Shown piece after piece: positions 20,765-30,390 of a stretch of 32,050 nt of DNA; position 1 is the first letter of the stretch; each line of letters opens with the position of its first letter. The notes under the pieces were generated by a model that was not told the DNA's origin, searched no databases, and saw only the letters and a program-made list of their open reading frames with translations. This DNA comes from Nitrobacter sp. 62-13. GTDB taxonomy: Bacteria > Pseudomonadota > Alphaproteobacteria > Rhizobiales > Xanthobacteraceae. Where the stretch lies: NCBI RefSeq assembly GCF_001896955.1, contig NZ_MKRN01000079.1, positions 1 to 32,050 on the forward strand. The letters are read 5' to 3'. A program made the position numbers and the translations under genes.

Positions 20765-21008
20765 GACTTGATCTCCGTGCTTTCGGCGCCCGCGCCTGAG
20801 AAAACAATCCGCCCCCGAAACAATAGTTCCCCGTGGCGGGATGGAGGTTTTTACGGAACAAAACGGCGATGGCCGGCACAGAATCGCGGGATGCACTCGG
20901 CGGAAAACCGATGCAAACACGTCATCGTCCCTATATATCCACGCAATCCTGCTAAGAAGGCTCCCTTTCGCCGCCCCGCGGTGCCATCGTGGGGAGAAGA
21001 CGATTCGC

Positions 21009-23456
21009 ATGACCGAGCCGAACAGACAGATCCATCGCGACGTTCCAGAGCACCGGCCTGCCGCCGGCGGCATCGCTGCGCGTGCGCGCGCCGCCGCAAC
21101 GCCGCAGTATCTCGCCGGACTCAATCCGGAACAGCGCGACGCAGTGGAAACGCTGGACGGCCCGGTCCTGGTGCTGGCCGGCGCAGGCACCGGCAAGACC
21201 CGCGTGCTGACGACCCGCATCGCGCACATCCTCAGCCAGGGCCGTGCCCGCCCCGGCGAAATCCTCTCCGTGACATTCACCAATAAGGCCGCGCGCGAGA
21301 TGAAGCAGCGGCTCGGCCAGATGCTCGGGCAAGCCGTGGAAGGCATGCCGTGGCTCGGCACCTTTCATTCCATCGGCGGGAGAATTCTGCGCACACACGC
21401 CGAGCTTGTGCAGCTCAAATCCGATTTTACCATCCTCGATGTCGACGACCAGATTCGCCTGCTCAAACAGCTTCTGCAAGCCGACAACGTGGACGACAAG
21501 CGCTGGCCGGCGCGGATGCTCGCGGGATTGATCGACGGCTGGAAGAATCGCGGCCTGACGCCGGCGCAGGTGCCCTCAGGCGAAGCGGCCGTGTTCGGCA
21601 ACGGTCGCGGCGGCAAACTTTATGCCGCCTACCAGGCGCGATTGAAAATCCTCAATGCCGCGGATTTCGGCGACCTGCTGCTGGAGAACATCCGCCTGTT
21701 CCGCGAGCATCCGGACGTGCTGCGGCAATACCAGAACCGCTTCAAATTCATTCTCGTCGACGAGTATCAGGACACCAACGTCGCACAATATCTGTGGCTG
21801 CGGCTGCTGTCGCAGGCGCCGACACGCACTCCACTTCCCTCTCCCCTTGCGGGAGAGGGAACGTCAGCACCGGTCGAGACTCTGAGACAGAAAAACATCT
21901 GCTGCGTCGGTGACGACGACCAGTCGATCTACGGCTGGCGCGGCGCCGAAGTGGACAACATCCTGCGCTTCGAGCATGATTTTCCGGGCGCCAAGGTGAT
22001 CCGCCTGGAGCGCAACTACCGCTCCACCGGCCATATCCTCGCCGCCGCCTCGCATCTGATCGCACATAACGAGGGCCGGCTCGGCAAGACGCTACGCACC
22101 GAGGACGTCGACGGCGAAAAGGTCACCGTCACCGGCTCCTGGGACTCCGAAGAGGAAGCCCGCGCCATCGGCGAGGAGATTGAACAGCTTCAACGTGCCG
22201 GGGAAAAGCTGAACGAGATCGCGATTCTGGTGCGCGCCTCGTTCCAGATGCGCGAATTCGAAGACCGCTTTGTCACGCTCGGGCTGCCCTATCGTGTCAT
22301 CGGCGGTCCGCGCTTCTACGAGCGCGCCGAAATCCGCGACGCGCTCGCCTATCTGCGCCTCATCAACTCGGCGGCCGACGATCTCGCCTTCGAGCGCATC
22401 GTCAACGTGCCCAAACGCGGCCTGGGCGAGGCCACGGTGCAGATGCTGCACGAGATTGCCCGCAAGCGGCGGATACCGCTCAGCGAGGCCGCGCGCGCCG
22501 TCGTCGACACCGACGAGATGAAGCCGAAAGCGCGCGGCTCGCTGCGCGCCCTGCTTGACTGCTTCGATCGTTGGCGCGCACAGCGCGAGACCCTGCCACA
22601 CACGGAGTTGGCCGAGATCGTGCTCGACGAGAGCGGTTACACCGAGATGTGGCAGAAAGACCGTTCGGCCGACGCCGCCGGCCGGCTCGAGAATCTCAAA
22701 GAACTTGTGCGCTCGATGGAGGAGTTCGAGAACCTGCAAGGTTTTCTCGAACACATCTCGCTGGTGATGGACCGCGATGGCGGCGCGGACGAGGATGCGG
22801 TTTCGGTCATGACTCTGCATTCCGCCAAGGGACTGGAATTCGACAACGTCTTTTTGCCCGGCTGGGAAGAAGGACTGTTTCCGCATCAGCGCGCGCTGGA
22901 CGAACAGGGACGCGCCGGGCTCGAGGAAGAACGCCGCCTCGCCCATGTCGGCCTGACGCGGGCGCGCCGTCGCGCGAAACTCTACTTCGCCACCAACCGG
23001 CGCATTCACGGCTCATGGTCGACGACGATCCCATCCCGCTTTCTCGACGAACTGCCCGCGCAAAATGTCGAGATCACGGAATCGAAGGGCGGCTCGGGCT
23101 GGGGCGGAACGGGCGGCTACGGTCCGTCCCGCTTCGACAACATGGAATCCTTCGGCTCGAGTTATTCGACGCCAGGCTGGCAGCGCGCGCAGGCCAATCG
23201 CAGCCGCGGCGGTTTCAACGAGGCCGGCGCGGCATATGCAGGCCGGTCGAATTCGAAGCGCGCGCCGATGACCATCGAAGGCGAGCTGGTCGCCAAATCC
23301 ACCGGCACGGCGTCCGCCTTTTCAACGGGTGATAGGGTCTTTCACCAGAAGTTCGGCTACGGCAAGGTAACGCGGATCGACGGCAACAAGCTGACCATCG
23401 CCTTCGACAAAGCCGGCGAGAAAAAGGTGGTCGATAGTTTCGTCGAGCGCGTGTAG
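21009..23456 (+). CDS. uvrD: UvrD/PcrA-type ATP-dependent DNA helicase
   Basis: Walker [20 protein letters not shown], motif [11 protein letters not shown], motif [46 protein letters not shown]. Start set at MTEPNRQ. Confidence 0.94.
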   Translation: MTEPNRQIHRDVPEHRPAAGGIAARARAAATPQYLAGLNPEQRDAVETLDGPVLVLAGAGTGKTRVLTTRIAHILSQGRARPGEILSVTFTNKAAREMKQRLGQMLGQAVEGMPWLGTFHSIGGRILRTHAELVQLKSDFTILDVDDQIRLLKQLLQADNVDDKRWPARMLAGLIDGWKNRGLTPAQVPSGEAAVFGNGRGGKLYAAYQARLKILNAADFGDLLLENIRLFREHPDVLRQYQNRFKFILVDEYQDTNVAQYLWLRLLSQAPTRTPLPSPLAGEGTSAPVETLRQKNICCVGDDDQSIYGWRGAEVDNILRFEHDFPGAKVIRLERNYRSTGHILAAASHLIAHNEGRLGKTLRTEDVDGEKVTVTGSWDSEEEARAIGEEIEQLQRAGEKLNEIAILVRASFQMREFEDRFVTLGLPYRVIGGPRFYERAEIRDALAYLRLINSAADDLAFERIVNVPKRGLGEATVQMLHEIARKRRIPLSEAARAVVDTDEMKPKARGSLRALLDCFDRWRAQRETLPHTELAEIVLDESGYTEMWQKDRSADAAGRLENLKELVRSMEEFENLQGFLEHISLVMDRDGGADEDAVSVMTLHSAKGLEFDNVFLPGWEEGLFPHQRALDEQGRAGLEEERRLAHVGLTRARRRAKLYFATNRRIHGSWSTTIPSRFLDELPAQNVEITESKGGSGWGGTGGYGPSRFDNMESFGSSYSTPGWQRAQANRSRGGFNEAGAAYAGRSNSKRAPMTIEGELVAKSTGTASAFSTGDRVFHQKFGYGKVTRIDGNKLTIAFDKAGEKKVVDSFVERV
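21835..21861. repeat. Intragenic palindromic element (TTCCCTCTCCC-CTTGC-GGGAGAGGGAA)
   Basis: Perfect 11-bp arms 21835-21845 / 21851-21861 with a 5-nt loop; translated in frame as LPSPLAGEG inside the helicase. Confidence 0.85.
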
Positions 23457-23569
23457 CCGATTGCGAAACAACACGCGTGTTCCTATCTCTTGACCCGGAC
23501 TGTCATCCCGCCGCCAGCCGGTGTCGCTAATCCCATTTCTGCTTTTCATTCACAGCGTATCAAACCTGC

Positions 23570-24490
23570 ATGTCACCCATTATTTCCGTTTCCGGTTTGT
23601 CGAAGGTTTATGCATCCGGCTTCACGGCGCTGAAGACGATCAATCTCGACATCAACCGGGGCGAGATTTTCGCGCTGCTGGGTCCGAACGGCGCCGGCAA
23701 GACGACACTCATCAGCATCATCTGCGGCATCACGAACCCCTCCATCGGACAGATCCTGGTGGACGGCCACGACATCCAGCGCGACTATCGGGCGACCCGC
23801 TCGCTGATCGGTCTCGTGCCGCAGGAACTGCATACCGACGCGTTCGAAACTGTCTGGGCCACCGTCAGTTTCAGCCGCGGGTTGTTCGGCAAGCCCAAGA
23901 ACCCGGCTCATATCGAGAAGGTTTTGAAAGACCTGTCGTTGTGGGACAAGAAGGACAACAAGATCGTCACGCTGTCCGGCGGCATGAAGCGGCGCGTGAT
24001 GATCGCGAAAGCATTGTCACATGAGCCGCAAATCCTGTTTCTCGACGAGCCGACCGCAGGCGTCGATGTCGAGTTGCGCAAGGCCATGTGGGATGTGGTG
24101 CGGACGCTGCGAGCGTCCGGTGTCACGATCATTCTGACGACGCATTACATCGAAGAGGCCGAGGAGATGGCCGACCGTGTCGGCGTCATCAACAGGGGCG
24201 AGATCATCCTGGTCGAGGAAAAGACAGCACTGATGCAGAAGCTCGGCAAGAAGCGGCTGAAGCTGCACCTGCAAGGCAAGGTCGATGCCCTACCCTCGTC
24301 ACTGGCCGCCTACAATCTCGATCTGGCCGAAAGCGGCAAAGAGTTGATCTACACCTACGACACCCGGAGCGAACATACCGGCATCACCAGCCTGCTGGGC
24401 GATCTTCGAGCCGCCGGCATCCGGTTTTCCGATCTCGACACCACCCAGAGCTCGCTGGAAGAGATCTTCGTCAGCCTGGTGAGGGCCTGA
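23570..24490 (+). CDS. ABC-2 type exporter ATP-binding protein
   Basis: Walker [14 protein letters not shown], signature [15 protein letters not shown], Walker [13 protein letters not shown]. Confidence 0.94.
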   Translation: MSPIISVSGLSKVYASGFTALKTINLDINRGEIFALLGPNGAGKTTLISIICGITNPSIGQILVDGHDIQRDYRATRSLIGLVPQELHTDAFETVWATVSFSRGLFGKPKNPAHIEKVLKDLSLWDKKDNKIVTLSGGMKRRVMIAKALSHEPQILFLDEPTAGVDVELRKAMWDVVRTLRASGVTIILTTHYIEEAEEMADRVGVINRGEIILVEEKTALMQKLGKKRLKLHLQGKVDALPSSLAAYNLDLAESGKELIYTYDTRSEHTGITSLLGDLRAAGIRFSDLDTTQSSLEEIFVSLVRA

Positions 24491-24491
24491 C

Positions 24492-25253
24492 ATGAACCTC
24501 GGGGCTGTGAAAGCAATCTACCGGTTCGAAATGGCACGGACCTGGCGTACGCTGCTGCAAAGCATCGTGTCTCCCGTGGTGTCGACATCGCTCTATTTTG
24601 TGGTATTCGGCGCGGCGATCGGCTCGCGCATCACCCAGGTCGAGGGCGTCAGCTATGGCACCTTCATCGTGCCGGGGCTGGTGATGCTGTCGGTCCTGAC
24701 GCAAAGCATCACCAATGCGTCGTTCGGCATCTACTTCCCGAAATTTATCGGCACCATTTACGAAATATTGTCGGCGCCGGTATCCTATTTCGAAATCGTG
24801 CTGGGCTATGTCGGGGCGGCCGCGACCAAGTCGATCATCCTCGGCCTGATTATTCTGGCGACAGCAGGCCTGTTCGTGCCGCTGCACATCCATCATCCGG
24901 TTTGGATGCTGACGTTCCTGGTCCTGACCTCCGTGACCTTCAGCCTGTTCGGCTTCATCATCGGCATCTGGGCCGACGGTTTCGAGAAGCTGCAGATGAT
25001 TCCAATGTTGATCATCACGCCGCTGACATTCCTCGGCGGCAGCTTCTATTCAATCAGCATGCTGCCACCGAACTGGCAGACGGTCGCGCTGTTCAATCCG
25101 GTGGTTTATCTCATCAGCGGCTTCCGCTGGAGCTTTTACGAAATCGCCGACGTCAGCCTGTCCGTGAGCATGGGCATGACGGTCAGTTTTCTCGTGATCT
25201 GCATGACGGTCGTGTGGTGGATCTTCAGGACCGGCTATCGGCTGAAAAGCTGA
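24492..25253 (+). CDS. ABC-2 type exporter permease
   Basis: Six-TM-like pattern, [44 protein letters not shown]; 1 nt after the ATPase stop codon. Confidence 0.92.
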   Translation: MNLGAVKAIYRFEMARTWRTLLQSIVSPVVSTSLYFVVFGAAIGSRITQVEGVSYGTFIVPGLVMLSVLTQSITNASFGIYFPKFIGTIYEILSAPVSYFEIVLGYVGAAATKSIILGLIILATAGLFVPLHIHHPVWMLTFLVLTSVTFSLFGFIIGIWADGFEKLQMIPMLIITPLTFLGGSFYSISMLPPNWQTVALFNPVVYLISGFRWSFYEIADVSLSVSMGMTVSFLVICMTVVWWIFRTGYRLKS

Positions 25254-25273
25254 GCCTGCTATGCGGATTCACA

Positions 25274-25309
25274 AAAGACCGCGGCCCGGTTTGCCCCGGA
25301 CCGCGTCTT
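25274..25309. terminator. Probable bidirectional terminator between convergent genes
   Basis: aaagaccgcggcccgg-tttgc-cccggaccgcgtctt: near-perfect GC-rich hairpin flanked by A- and T-rich sequence. Confidence 0.7.
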
Positions 25310-25326
25310 ATTCTCAAAAAATACTC

Positions 25327-25665
25327 TTATCGATAGCAGTGGAAATGGCCGTGGCGCCAATAGCCGCGGCACCGATGCCCACGACGCGGCCCGCGATCCG
25401 GTATGCCAAGCACGCCCTTGACACCGCCAACCGCGCCACCGACGCCGGCGCCGATCGCACCACCGATCGCACCGCCAACCGGACCAGCCGCACGATTGCC
25501 TTCACGCGCACCCTGGTTCGCACCACGCTCCATGCCTCCAAAGACGCCTTGCGCGTGCGCCAGATGTGGAATGGAAAAAAGGGCCAGAGCGGCTGCTGCG
25601 GCTGCCGCCGCGAACTGAAGGCGGATTGAAGCTGTCGTCGGCAATGCTGCGGTTCTGGTCTTCAT
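25327..25665 (-). CDS. Small secreted glycine-zipper protein with Cys/His-rich C-terminus
   Basis: Signal peptide ...AAAAAAALALFSIPHLAHAQG, GGAIGGAIGAGVGGAVGGVKGVLG, C-terminus RGHRCRGYWRHGHFHCYR. Confidence 0.75.
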   Translation of the reverse strand: MKTRTAALPTTASIRLQFAAAAAAAALALFSIPHLAHAQGVFGGMERGANQGAREGNRAAGPVGGAIGGAIGAGVGGAVGGVKGVLGIPDRGPRRGHRCRGYWRHGHFHCYR

Positions 25666-25934
25666 GTGTATCCTCTGCTGGCTCGGCCGCGAACGGGCCA
25701 TGATCGAATGGATTGACGCCGTCATAACGCGATCGTGTTCCAAAAGTTCCAGAATCGCGACGGGCCGCGGTTGCTTGTTACCGAATTTCCCTTTCGTGAC
25801 TTTTCGGCCCTGTCTTGGCCTTGGTCATGCCGCTTCGAGATTTGACCATGATACAATCCGCTACTGGAAGCAGAACCGTTTTGAGCGCATATAGGACACG
25901 GGGGACGTCAGGCTGCATCCGAGGCCCAGGTAAA

Positions 25935-26738
25935 ATGCGTAGATTTCTTATTCCCGTCACCGGTCTGCTACTCCTTGGCGCCGTCAGCGCCGCTCAGGCG
26001 AAGGTGTCGATCCTTGTCGACAAGGACAATCAGCAAATGACCGTCTCCGTCGACGGCGTCGAGCGCTATCATTGGCCGGTCTCGAGCGGAAATCCGTCCC
26101 ACGAAACGCCGAACGGCAGCTTTCAAGCTTTCCGTATGGAAGCCGATCATTTCTCCAAGGAATTCGACGACGCTCCGATGCCGCACTCGATCTTTTTCAC
26201 CAAGATCGGTCATGCCATCCATGGCACGTTTTCCGAAGGCAGCCTCGGCGTTCCCGTCTCGCATGGTTGCGTTCGCATATCGCGCGCCAATGCATCGACC
26301 CTCTATGCGCTGGTTCAGAAAGAAGGCGTCCTCAATACTACCGTCAAACTGATCGGATCGTCGCGCGTCGCACTGGCGCGCAATCCCCGCGGCAAGCGCA
26401 AAACCGATGTCGCCCGTCGCAATCCGCCGGGCGATCAATCTTATGACGCCGTCGGAAATCCGGTCGATCTGACGCAGGGGCGGATCGTCCCAAGTCAGCA
26501 GCCGCAAGCGGCCGTTCGCGACGACGGTTATATCTATCCGGCGGACGGCAGTTCCAGCGATCAGCGCTATCCTGCGCCGCGTAGTTCTCGCCGCCTCCGC
26601 GATGCGCGAAACGTTCCCCAGCAGTATTACAACGGCAGCGATCAAGCCGATTACGGTTATGCACAACCCTATTCGCCACAGGTGTACGCGCCGCGGCCTT
26701 ATCGACCGCGGGGCCTGTTCACGGACTTCGGCGACTGA
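25935..26738 (+). CDS. L,D-transpeptidase (YkuD family), secreted
   Basis: Signal peptide; HGTFSEGSLGVPVSHGCVRISRANASTLYALV matches the HxxxxxxxxSHGCVR catalytic motif; Tyr/Pro-rich tail. Confidence 0.92.
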   Translation: MRRFLIPVTGLLLLGAVSAAQAKVSILVDKDNQQMTVSVDGVERYHWPVSSGNPSHETPNGSFQAFRMEADHFSKEFDDAPMPHSIFFTKIGHAIHGTFSEGSLGVPVSHGCVRISRANASTLYALVQKEGVLNTTVKLIGSSRVALARNPRGKRKTDVARRNPPGDQSYDAVGNPVDLTQGRIVPSQQPQAAVRDDGYIYPADGSSSDQRYPAPRSSRRLRDARNVPQQYYNGSDQADYGYAQPYSPQVYAPRPYRPRGLFTDFGD

Positions 26739-26779
26739 CCGCTACGACCGTCGCCGTCCCGTATCGATCGAAGCGGACT

Positions 26780-28387
26780 ATGCCGGATACCGACGTCGTC
26801 ATCATCGGCGCAGGCCATAACGGGCTCACCTGCGCTGCTTATCTCGCGATGGCCGGACTGCGGGTCAGGGTCGTGGAGCGGCGCAAGGTGGTGGGCGGCG
26901 CTGCCGTGACGGAAGAATTCCATCCCGGATTCCGTAATTCGGTCGCGGCCTACACCGTCAGCCTGCTCAATCCGAAAGTCATCGCGGACCTGCGGCTGCA
27001 TGATCACGGCCTGCGGATCGTCGAGCGCCGAGCCCAGAATTTTTTGCCCGCCCCCGACGGCCAATATATCCTTACCGGCGAGGGCCGCACTGCTGCGTCG
27101 GTCGCCAGCCTGAGCGAACGGGATGCCGTCGCGATCGCCGGTTTCATGCGCGAACTGGAAGAGATCGCGGACGTGATTCGGCAGTTCGTGCTGCGCGCAC
27201 CGCCGAACCTCATCGATAGTTTTGGCCTCAACGCCGCGCATGAATTCGCCAACGCGATCGGCTCAGTCGGAATCCTGCGCGGCCTGACGCTGGAGCAGCA
27301 GCGCAACCTGCTCGATCTCTTTGCACGATCAGCCGGAGACATACTCGACGACCGCTTCGAAACCGATCTGGTGAAATCCCTGTTCGGCTTCGACGCCGTC
27401 GTCGGCAACTACGCCAGCCCCTACGCAGCCGGCTCGGCCTACGTAATGCTGCATCATGCCTTTGGAGAAGTGAACGGCAAGAAGGGCGTCTGGGGTCACG
27501 CCATCGGCGGCATGGGCGCGATTACCCAGGCGATGGCCACGGCCGCTCGCGAACGCGGCGCCGAGATCGAGACCGGAGCCGGTGTAAGCGAGATCGTTGT
27601 CGAGCGTGGCCGCGCGACGGGTGTCGTTCTCGATGACGGACGGACGGTCCGCGCGAGATATATCGCCGCAAACGTCAACCCGAAGCTGCTCTACACGCGG
27701 CTGCTGCCCGCCGGCTCGCTTGACCCCGCTTTTCTCAATCGCATCAAGAACTGGCGCAACGGCTCCGGAACGTTCCGGATGAACGTGGCGCTCTCCGCCC
27801 TGCCCTCCTTCTCGGCCTTGCCGGGCGACGGCGACCATCTCAGCGCCGGCATCATCATCGCGCCCGGCCTCGGCTACATGGACCGCGCCTGGCAGGATGC
27901 GCGGCGGTTCGGCTGGAGCCGCGAACCGGTGGTGGAGGTTCTGATCCCATCCGTGATCGATGATTCACTCGCCCCGACCGGCCGCCATGTCGCGAGCCTG
28001 TTCTGCCAGCACGTGGCGCCGGAGTTGCCTGACGGCGCATCCTGGGACGACCACCGCGACGAGGTCGCCGACCTCATGATCGCAACCGTCGACCGCTACG
28101 CGCCCGGCTTTGCCGCCAGCGTGATCGGCCGCCAGATCCTGTCTCCGCTCGACCTCGAACGCGAATTCGGACTGCTGGGTGGAGACATTTTCCACGGCGC
28201 GCTGACGCTGAACCAGTTGTTCTCCGCCCGGCCGATGCTGGGGCACGCCGACTATCGGGGACCGCTGAAAGGTCTCTACCATTGCGGCTCCGGTGCGCAT
28301 CCGGGCGGCGGCGTCACCGGCGCACCCGGCCACAACGCGGCGCGCGCGATCCTGCGGGATCACCGGGCGCTGTTCGCCCGCCATTAG
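26780..28387 (+). CDS. FAD-dependent oxidoreductase, phytoene desaturase / PYROXD2-like
   Basis: DVVIIGAGHNGLTCAAYLAMAGLRVRVVERRKVVGGAAVTEEFHPGF; C-terminal LYHCGSGAHPGGGVTGAPGHNAARAIL. Confidence 0.9.
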   Translation: MPDTDVVIIGAGHNGLTCAAYLAMAGLRVRVVERRKVVGGAAVTEEFHPGFRNSVAAYTVSLLNPKVIADLRLHDHGLRIVERRAQNFLPAPDGQYILTGEGRTAASVASLSERDAVAIAGFMRELEEIADVIRQFVLRAPPNLIDSFGLNAAHEFANAIGSVGILRGLTLEQQRNLLDLFARSAGDILDDRFETDLVKSLFGFDAVVGNYASPYAAGSAYVMLHHAFGEVNGKKGVWGHAIGGMGAITQAMATAARERGAEIETGAGVSEIVVERGRATGVVLDDGRTVRARYIAANVNPKLLYTRLLPAGSLDPAFLNRIKNWRNGSGTFRMNVALSALPSFSALPGDGDHLSAGIIIAPGLGYMDRAWQDARRFGWSREPVVEVLIPSVIDDSLAPTGRHVASLFCQHVAPELPDGASWDDHRDEVADLMIATVDRYAPGFAASVIGRQILSPLDLEREFGLLGGDIFHGALTLNQLFSARPMLGHADYRGPLKGLYHCGSGAHPGGGVTGAPGHNAARAILRDHRALFARH

Positions 28388-28486
28388 AGCCTTTCCGCGT
28401 CTGATAAAATCAGAAGCGGGGCTCATGATTTTTGATTTGATCCGTTTTCTTCACGCGAACCGGTATCCACTTCGCTCGAAAACGCT
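28386..28486. repeat. Dispersed Bradyrhizobiaceae-type repeat, copy 1
   Basis: agagcctttccgcgtctgataaaatcagaagcggggctcatgatttttgatttgatccgttttcttcacgcgaaccggtatccacttcgctcgaaaacgct; begins inside the stop codon of the upstream CDS. Confidence 0.75.
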
Positions 28487-28494
28487 TTGACCGC

Positions 28495-28635
28495 TCACGC
28501 GACCAGCAGCACATAGACCGCCATCAACGGCGTGAGCCCGAGCACGATGGCGCTGATGCCAAACGCCCACATAATGTCCTCGGCCGCGATCCCGGATGTT
28601 CCTCCGGTCGGCTCGACCTCGTCGATGCCTTCCAT
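28495..28635 (-). CDS. Putative 46-aa single-TM membrane protein
   Basis: MEGIDEVEPTGGTSGIAAEDIMWAFGISAIVLGLTPLMAVYVLLVA; compact ORF with one hydrophobic helix; no strong Shine-Dalgarno. Confidence 0.5.
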   Translation of the reverse strand: MEGIDEVEPTGGTSGIAAEDIMWAFGISAIVLGLTPLMAVYVLLVA

Positions 28636-28831
28636 GACGCCCCCGCATTCTGCTTGGGAGCATCGATACCGACAAAACTCTAACAAACCTCGCCGCGATT
28701 TCGCTGTGATTTGGACACAAGAGCTACCGGGAATTAACCCTCGCGGGCACTGCGCTGCCCAAGCCCTCATGCATCTCTTGTTCTGCAACAGCGAAATCCC
28801 GCCCGAAAGCTTGATAACCCGCCGCCCGGCC

Positions 28832-28875
28832 TGTGGATATCTTGTGGATATCCTGTTGATAACATGTTGAAAACA
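28832..28875. promoter_or_regulatory. Cluster of 11-bp-phased DnaA-box-like repeats
   Basis: TGTGGATATCT-TGTGGATATCC-TGTTGATAACA-TGTTGAAAACA, units starting at 28832, 28843, 28854 and 28865. Confidence 0.55.
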
Positions 28876-28973
28876 ACCCGGAAAATCGCGCAACGGCGGT
28901 TCGGGATTTATGGGACGATCCGGGGTGGTCCATCGCGTTTCAGACGTCTGACCGACCCGGTCGCGAGACTCTA

Positions 28974-29033
28974 TGATTTTGATTTAACGCGTTTTCTTCA
29001 CACGAACCGGTACCCATGTGGCTCGAAAACGCT
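28974..29033. repeat. Dispersed Bradyrhizobiaceae-type repeat, copy 2 (partial)
   Basis: atgattttgatttaacgcgttttcttcacacgaaccggtacccatgtggctcgaaaacgct, same orientation as the 3' part of copy 1 with scattered substitutions. Confidence 0.75.
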
Positions 29034-29096
29034 ATAAGTTGCCGCTTTGTGCCAAAGCAAATGTTTGGCAAAGCAGGCAGGTAACTGGGGGTTGGT

Positions 29097-29381
29097 GTGC
29101 TGAACATTCTTGGCCGGGTCTTTCTCACGATCGTTATCCCGATAGTCGGAGGTTACCTCGGCACATCATTGAACACCTTCGACATTTATCTGGCCCTCGC
29201 TGCCTCGTGGTCGTTCTGGGCCTATGCGCAACCAGGGCCCCAAGAGCTTTGGCAAACGGGCGGCTGGGCCGGCATTCTGAAAGGCTGGCTTCTCATGGCG
29301 ATCGCCGTGCTCATGGTGGCCGGGCCGGCTTATGGCGTCGGCTATCTTATCGCCAGAACCTGGGCCCCGGCCGGATCCTGA
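29097..29381 (+). CDS. Small integral membrane protein, hypothetical
   Basis: 94 aa with GTG start: MLNILGRVFLTIVIPIVGGYLGTSLNTFDIYLALAASWSFWAYAQPG...GWLLMAIAVLMVAGPAYGVGYLIA. Confidence 0.65.
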   Translation: MLNILGRVFLTIVIPIVGGYLGTSLNTFDIYLALAASWSFWAYAQPGPQELWQTGGWAGILKGWLLMAIAVLMVAGPAYGVGYLIARTWAPAGS

Positions 29382-29400
29382 CCCTGTTCGTCGGACGTCC

Positions 29401-30297
29401 ATGACCAACACCGTCACGCCGGCGACCAGTCGCGCCACCTTCGCCATCGGCGAGGAGCAGGTCGCGCGGCGGGTAGTCGACCTCCTGACCGAGACACTCG
29501 ACGACGGCGAGCTTGCGGTCGCCGCATTCGAACGCAGCGACGGCCGCTGGGGCGTTTCGATGCACTTCGCCACCCCGCCCGATGAAGAGCGAATCCGCGC
29601 GCAGGTGACGCTGGTCGCCGGCGATGCCGTCGCGCAAACCGTTGTCTTCGATACGGTTGCCGCCAGGGATTGGGTCGAGGCCAGCCTCGAAGGTCTGGCG
29701 CCGGTCCCGGCCGGGCGCTTCGTCGTCCACGGCCGGCATGACCGCGCACGCGTCCCGCCAAATAAACTCGGCATCGAGATCGAGGCCGCGCTGGCATTCG
29801 GCACCGGTCACCATGGCACGACCCGCGGCTGCCTGCTGCTGCTCGATCAGGTGCTGCGCAGCAAGATGCCGCGACGGGTTCTCGATCTCGGCGCGGGCAC
29901 CGGTGTTCTCGCCATCGCCGCGGCCAAGGCGCTGCATCTGAACGTGCTGGCCAGCGACATCGATCCGCGTTCGGCGATCGTGGCGAAGGAGAACGCCGCG
30001 CTGAACGGCGTCGGCGATCTTGTCTGGTCGATCTGCGCGACCGGTTTTTCCGCGCCGCTGTTGCGGACGCGCGCGCCATTCGATCTGGTGCTGGCGAACA
30101 TTCTGGCCAATCCGCTGCGGCAGATGGCGCCGGTCATGGCAACTCATCTCGCGTCCGAGGCCATGGTGATCCTGTCGGGGCTGCTGCCGCATCAGACCCG
30201 CGGCGTGATCGCGGCCTACCGGGCGCAGGGGCTGGTGCTGATCCGGCAGATGCGGATCGACGGATGGTGCAGCCTGCTGATGCAGAATCGAGGCTAA
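29401..30297 (+). CDS. prmA: Ribosomal protein L11 methyltransferase
   Basis: LGIEIEAALAFGTGHHGTTRGCLLLLDQVL ... VLDLGAGTGVLAIAAAK ... DLVLANILANPLRQMAP. Confidence 0.95.
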   Translation: MTNTVTPATSRATFAIGEEQVARRVVDLLTETLDDGELAVAAFERSDGRWGVSMHFATPPDEERIRAQVTLVAGDAVAQTVVFDTVAARDWVEASLEGLAPVPAGRFVVHGRHDRARVPPNKLGIEIEAALAFGTGHHGTTRGCLLLLDQVLRSKMPRRVLDLGAGTGVLAIAAAKALHLNVLASDIDPRSAIVAKENAALNGVGDLVWSICATGFSAPLLRTRAPFDLVLANILANPLRQMAPVMATHLASEAMVILSGLLPHQTRGVIAAYRAQGLVLIRQMRIDGWCSLLMQNRG

Positions 30298-30390
30298 GCC
30301 CGTCCCGCTCCGCTGGACCCGGCCTAGCCGGACCGTCGGATGCATCGCCGCGTTGCGTAGCCATCCTCGCGATCCTATGATGCCGAAAGA

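Noticed and set aside
20765-20880. Possible EcfG-type GGAAC...GTT promoter upstream of DUF1328 (minus strand)
   Set aside because: A GGAAC element is present but the spacing to a GTT-like -10 element does not fit the 16-17 nt consensus well enough to call.
20588-21361. 257-aa minus-strand ORF
   Set aside because: Only the last 58 codons (DUF1328) are convincing; the N-terminal part is antisense to the helicase start.
28724-28933. 69-aa minus-strand ORF across the phased repeats
   Set aside because: No family resemblance; the periodic repeats explain the sequence better than coding.
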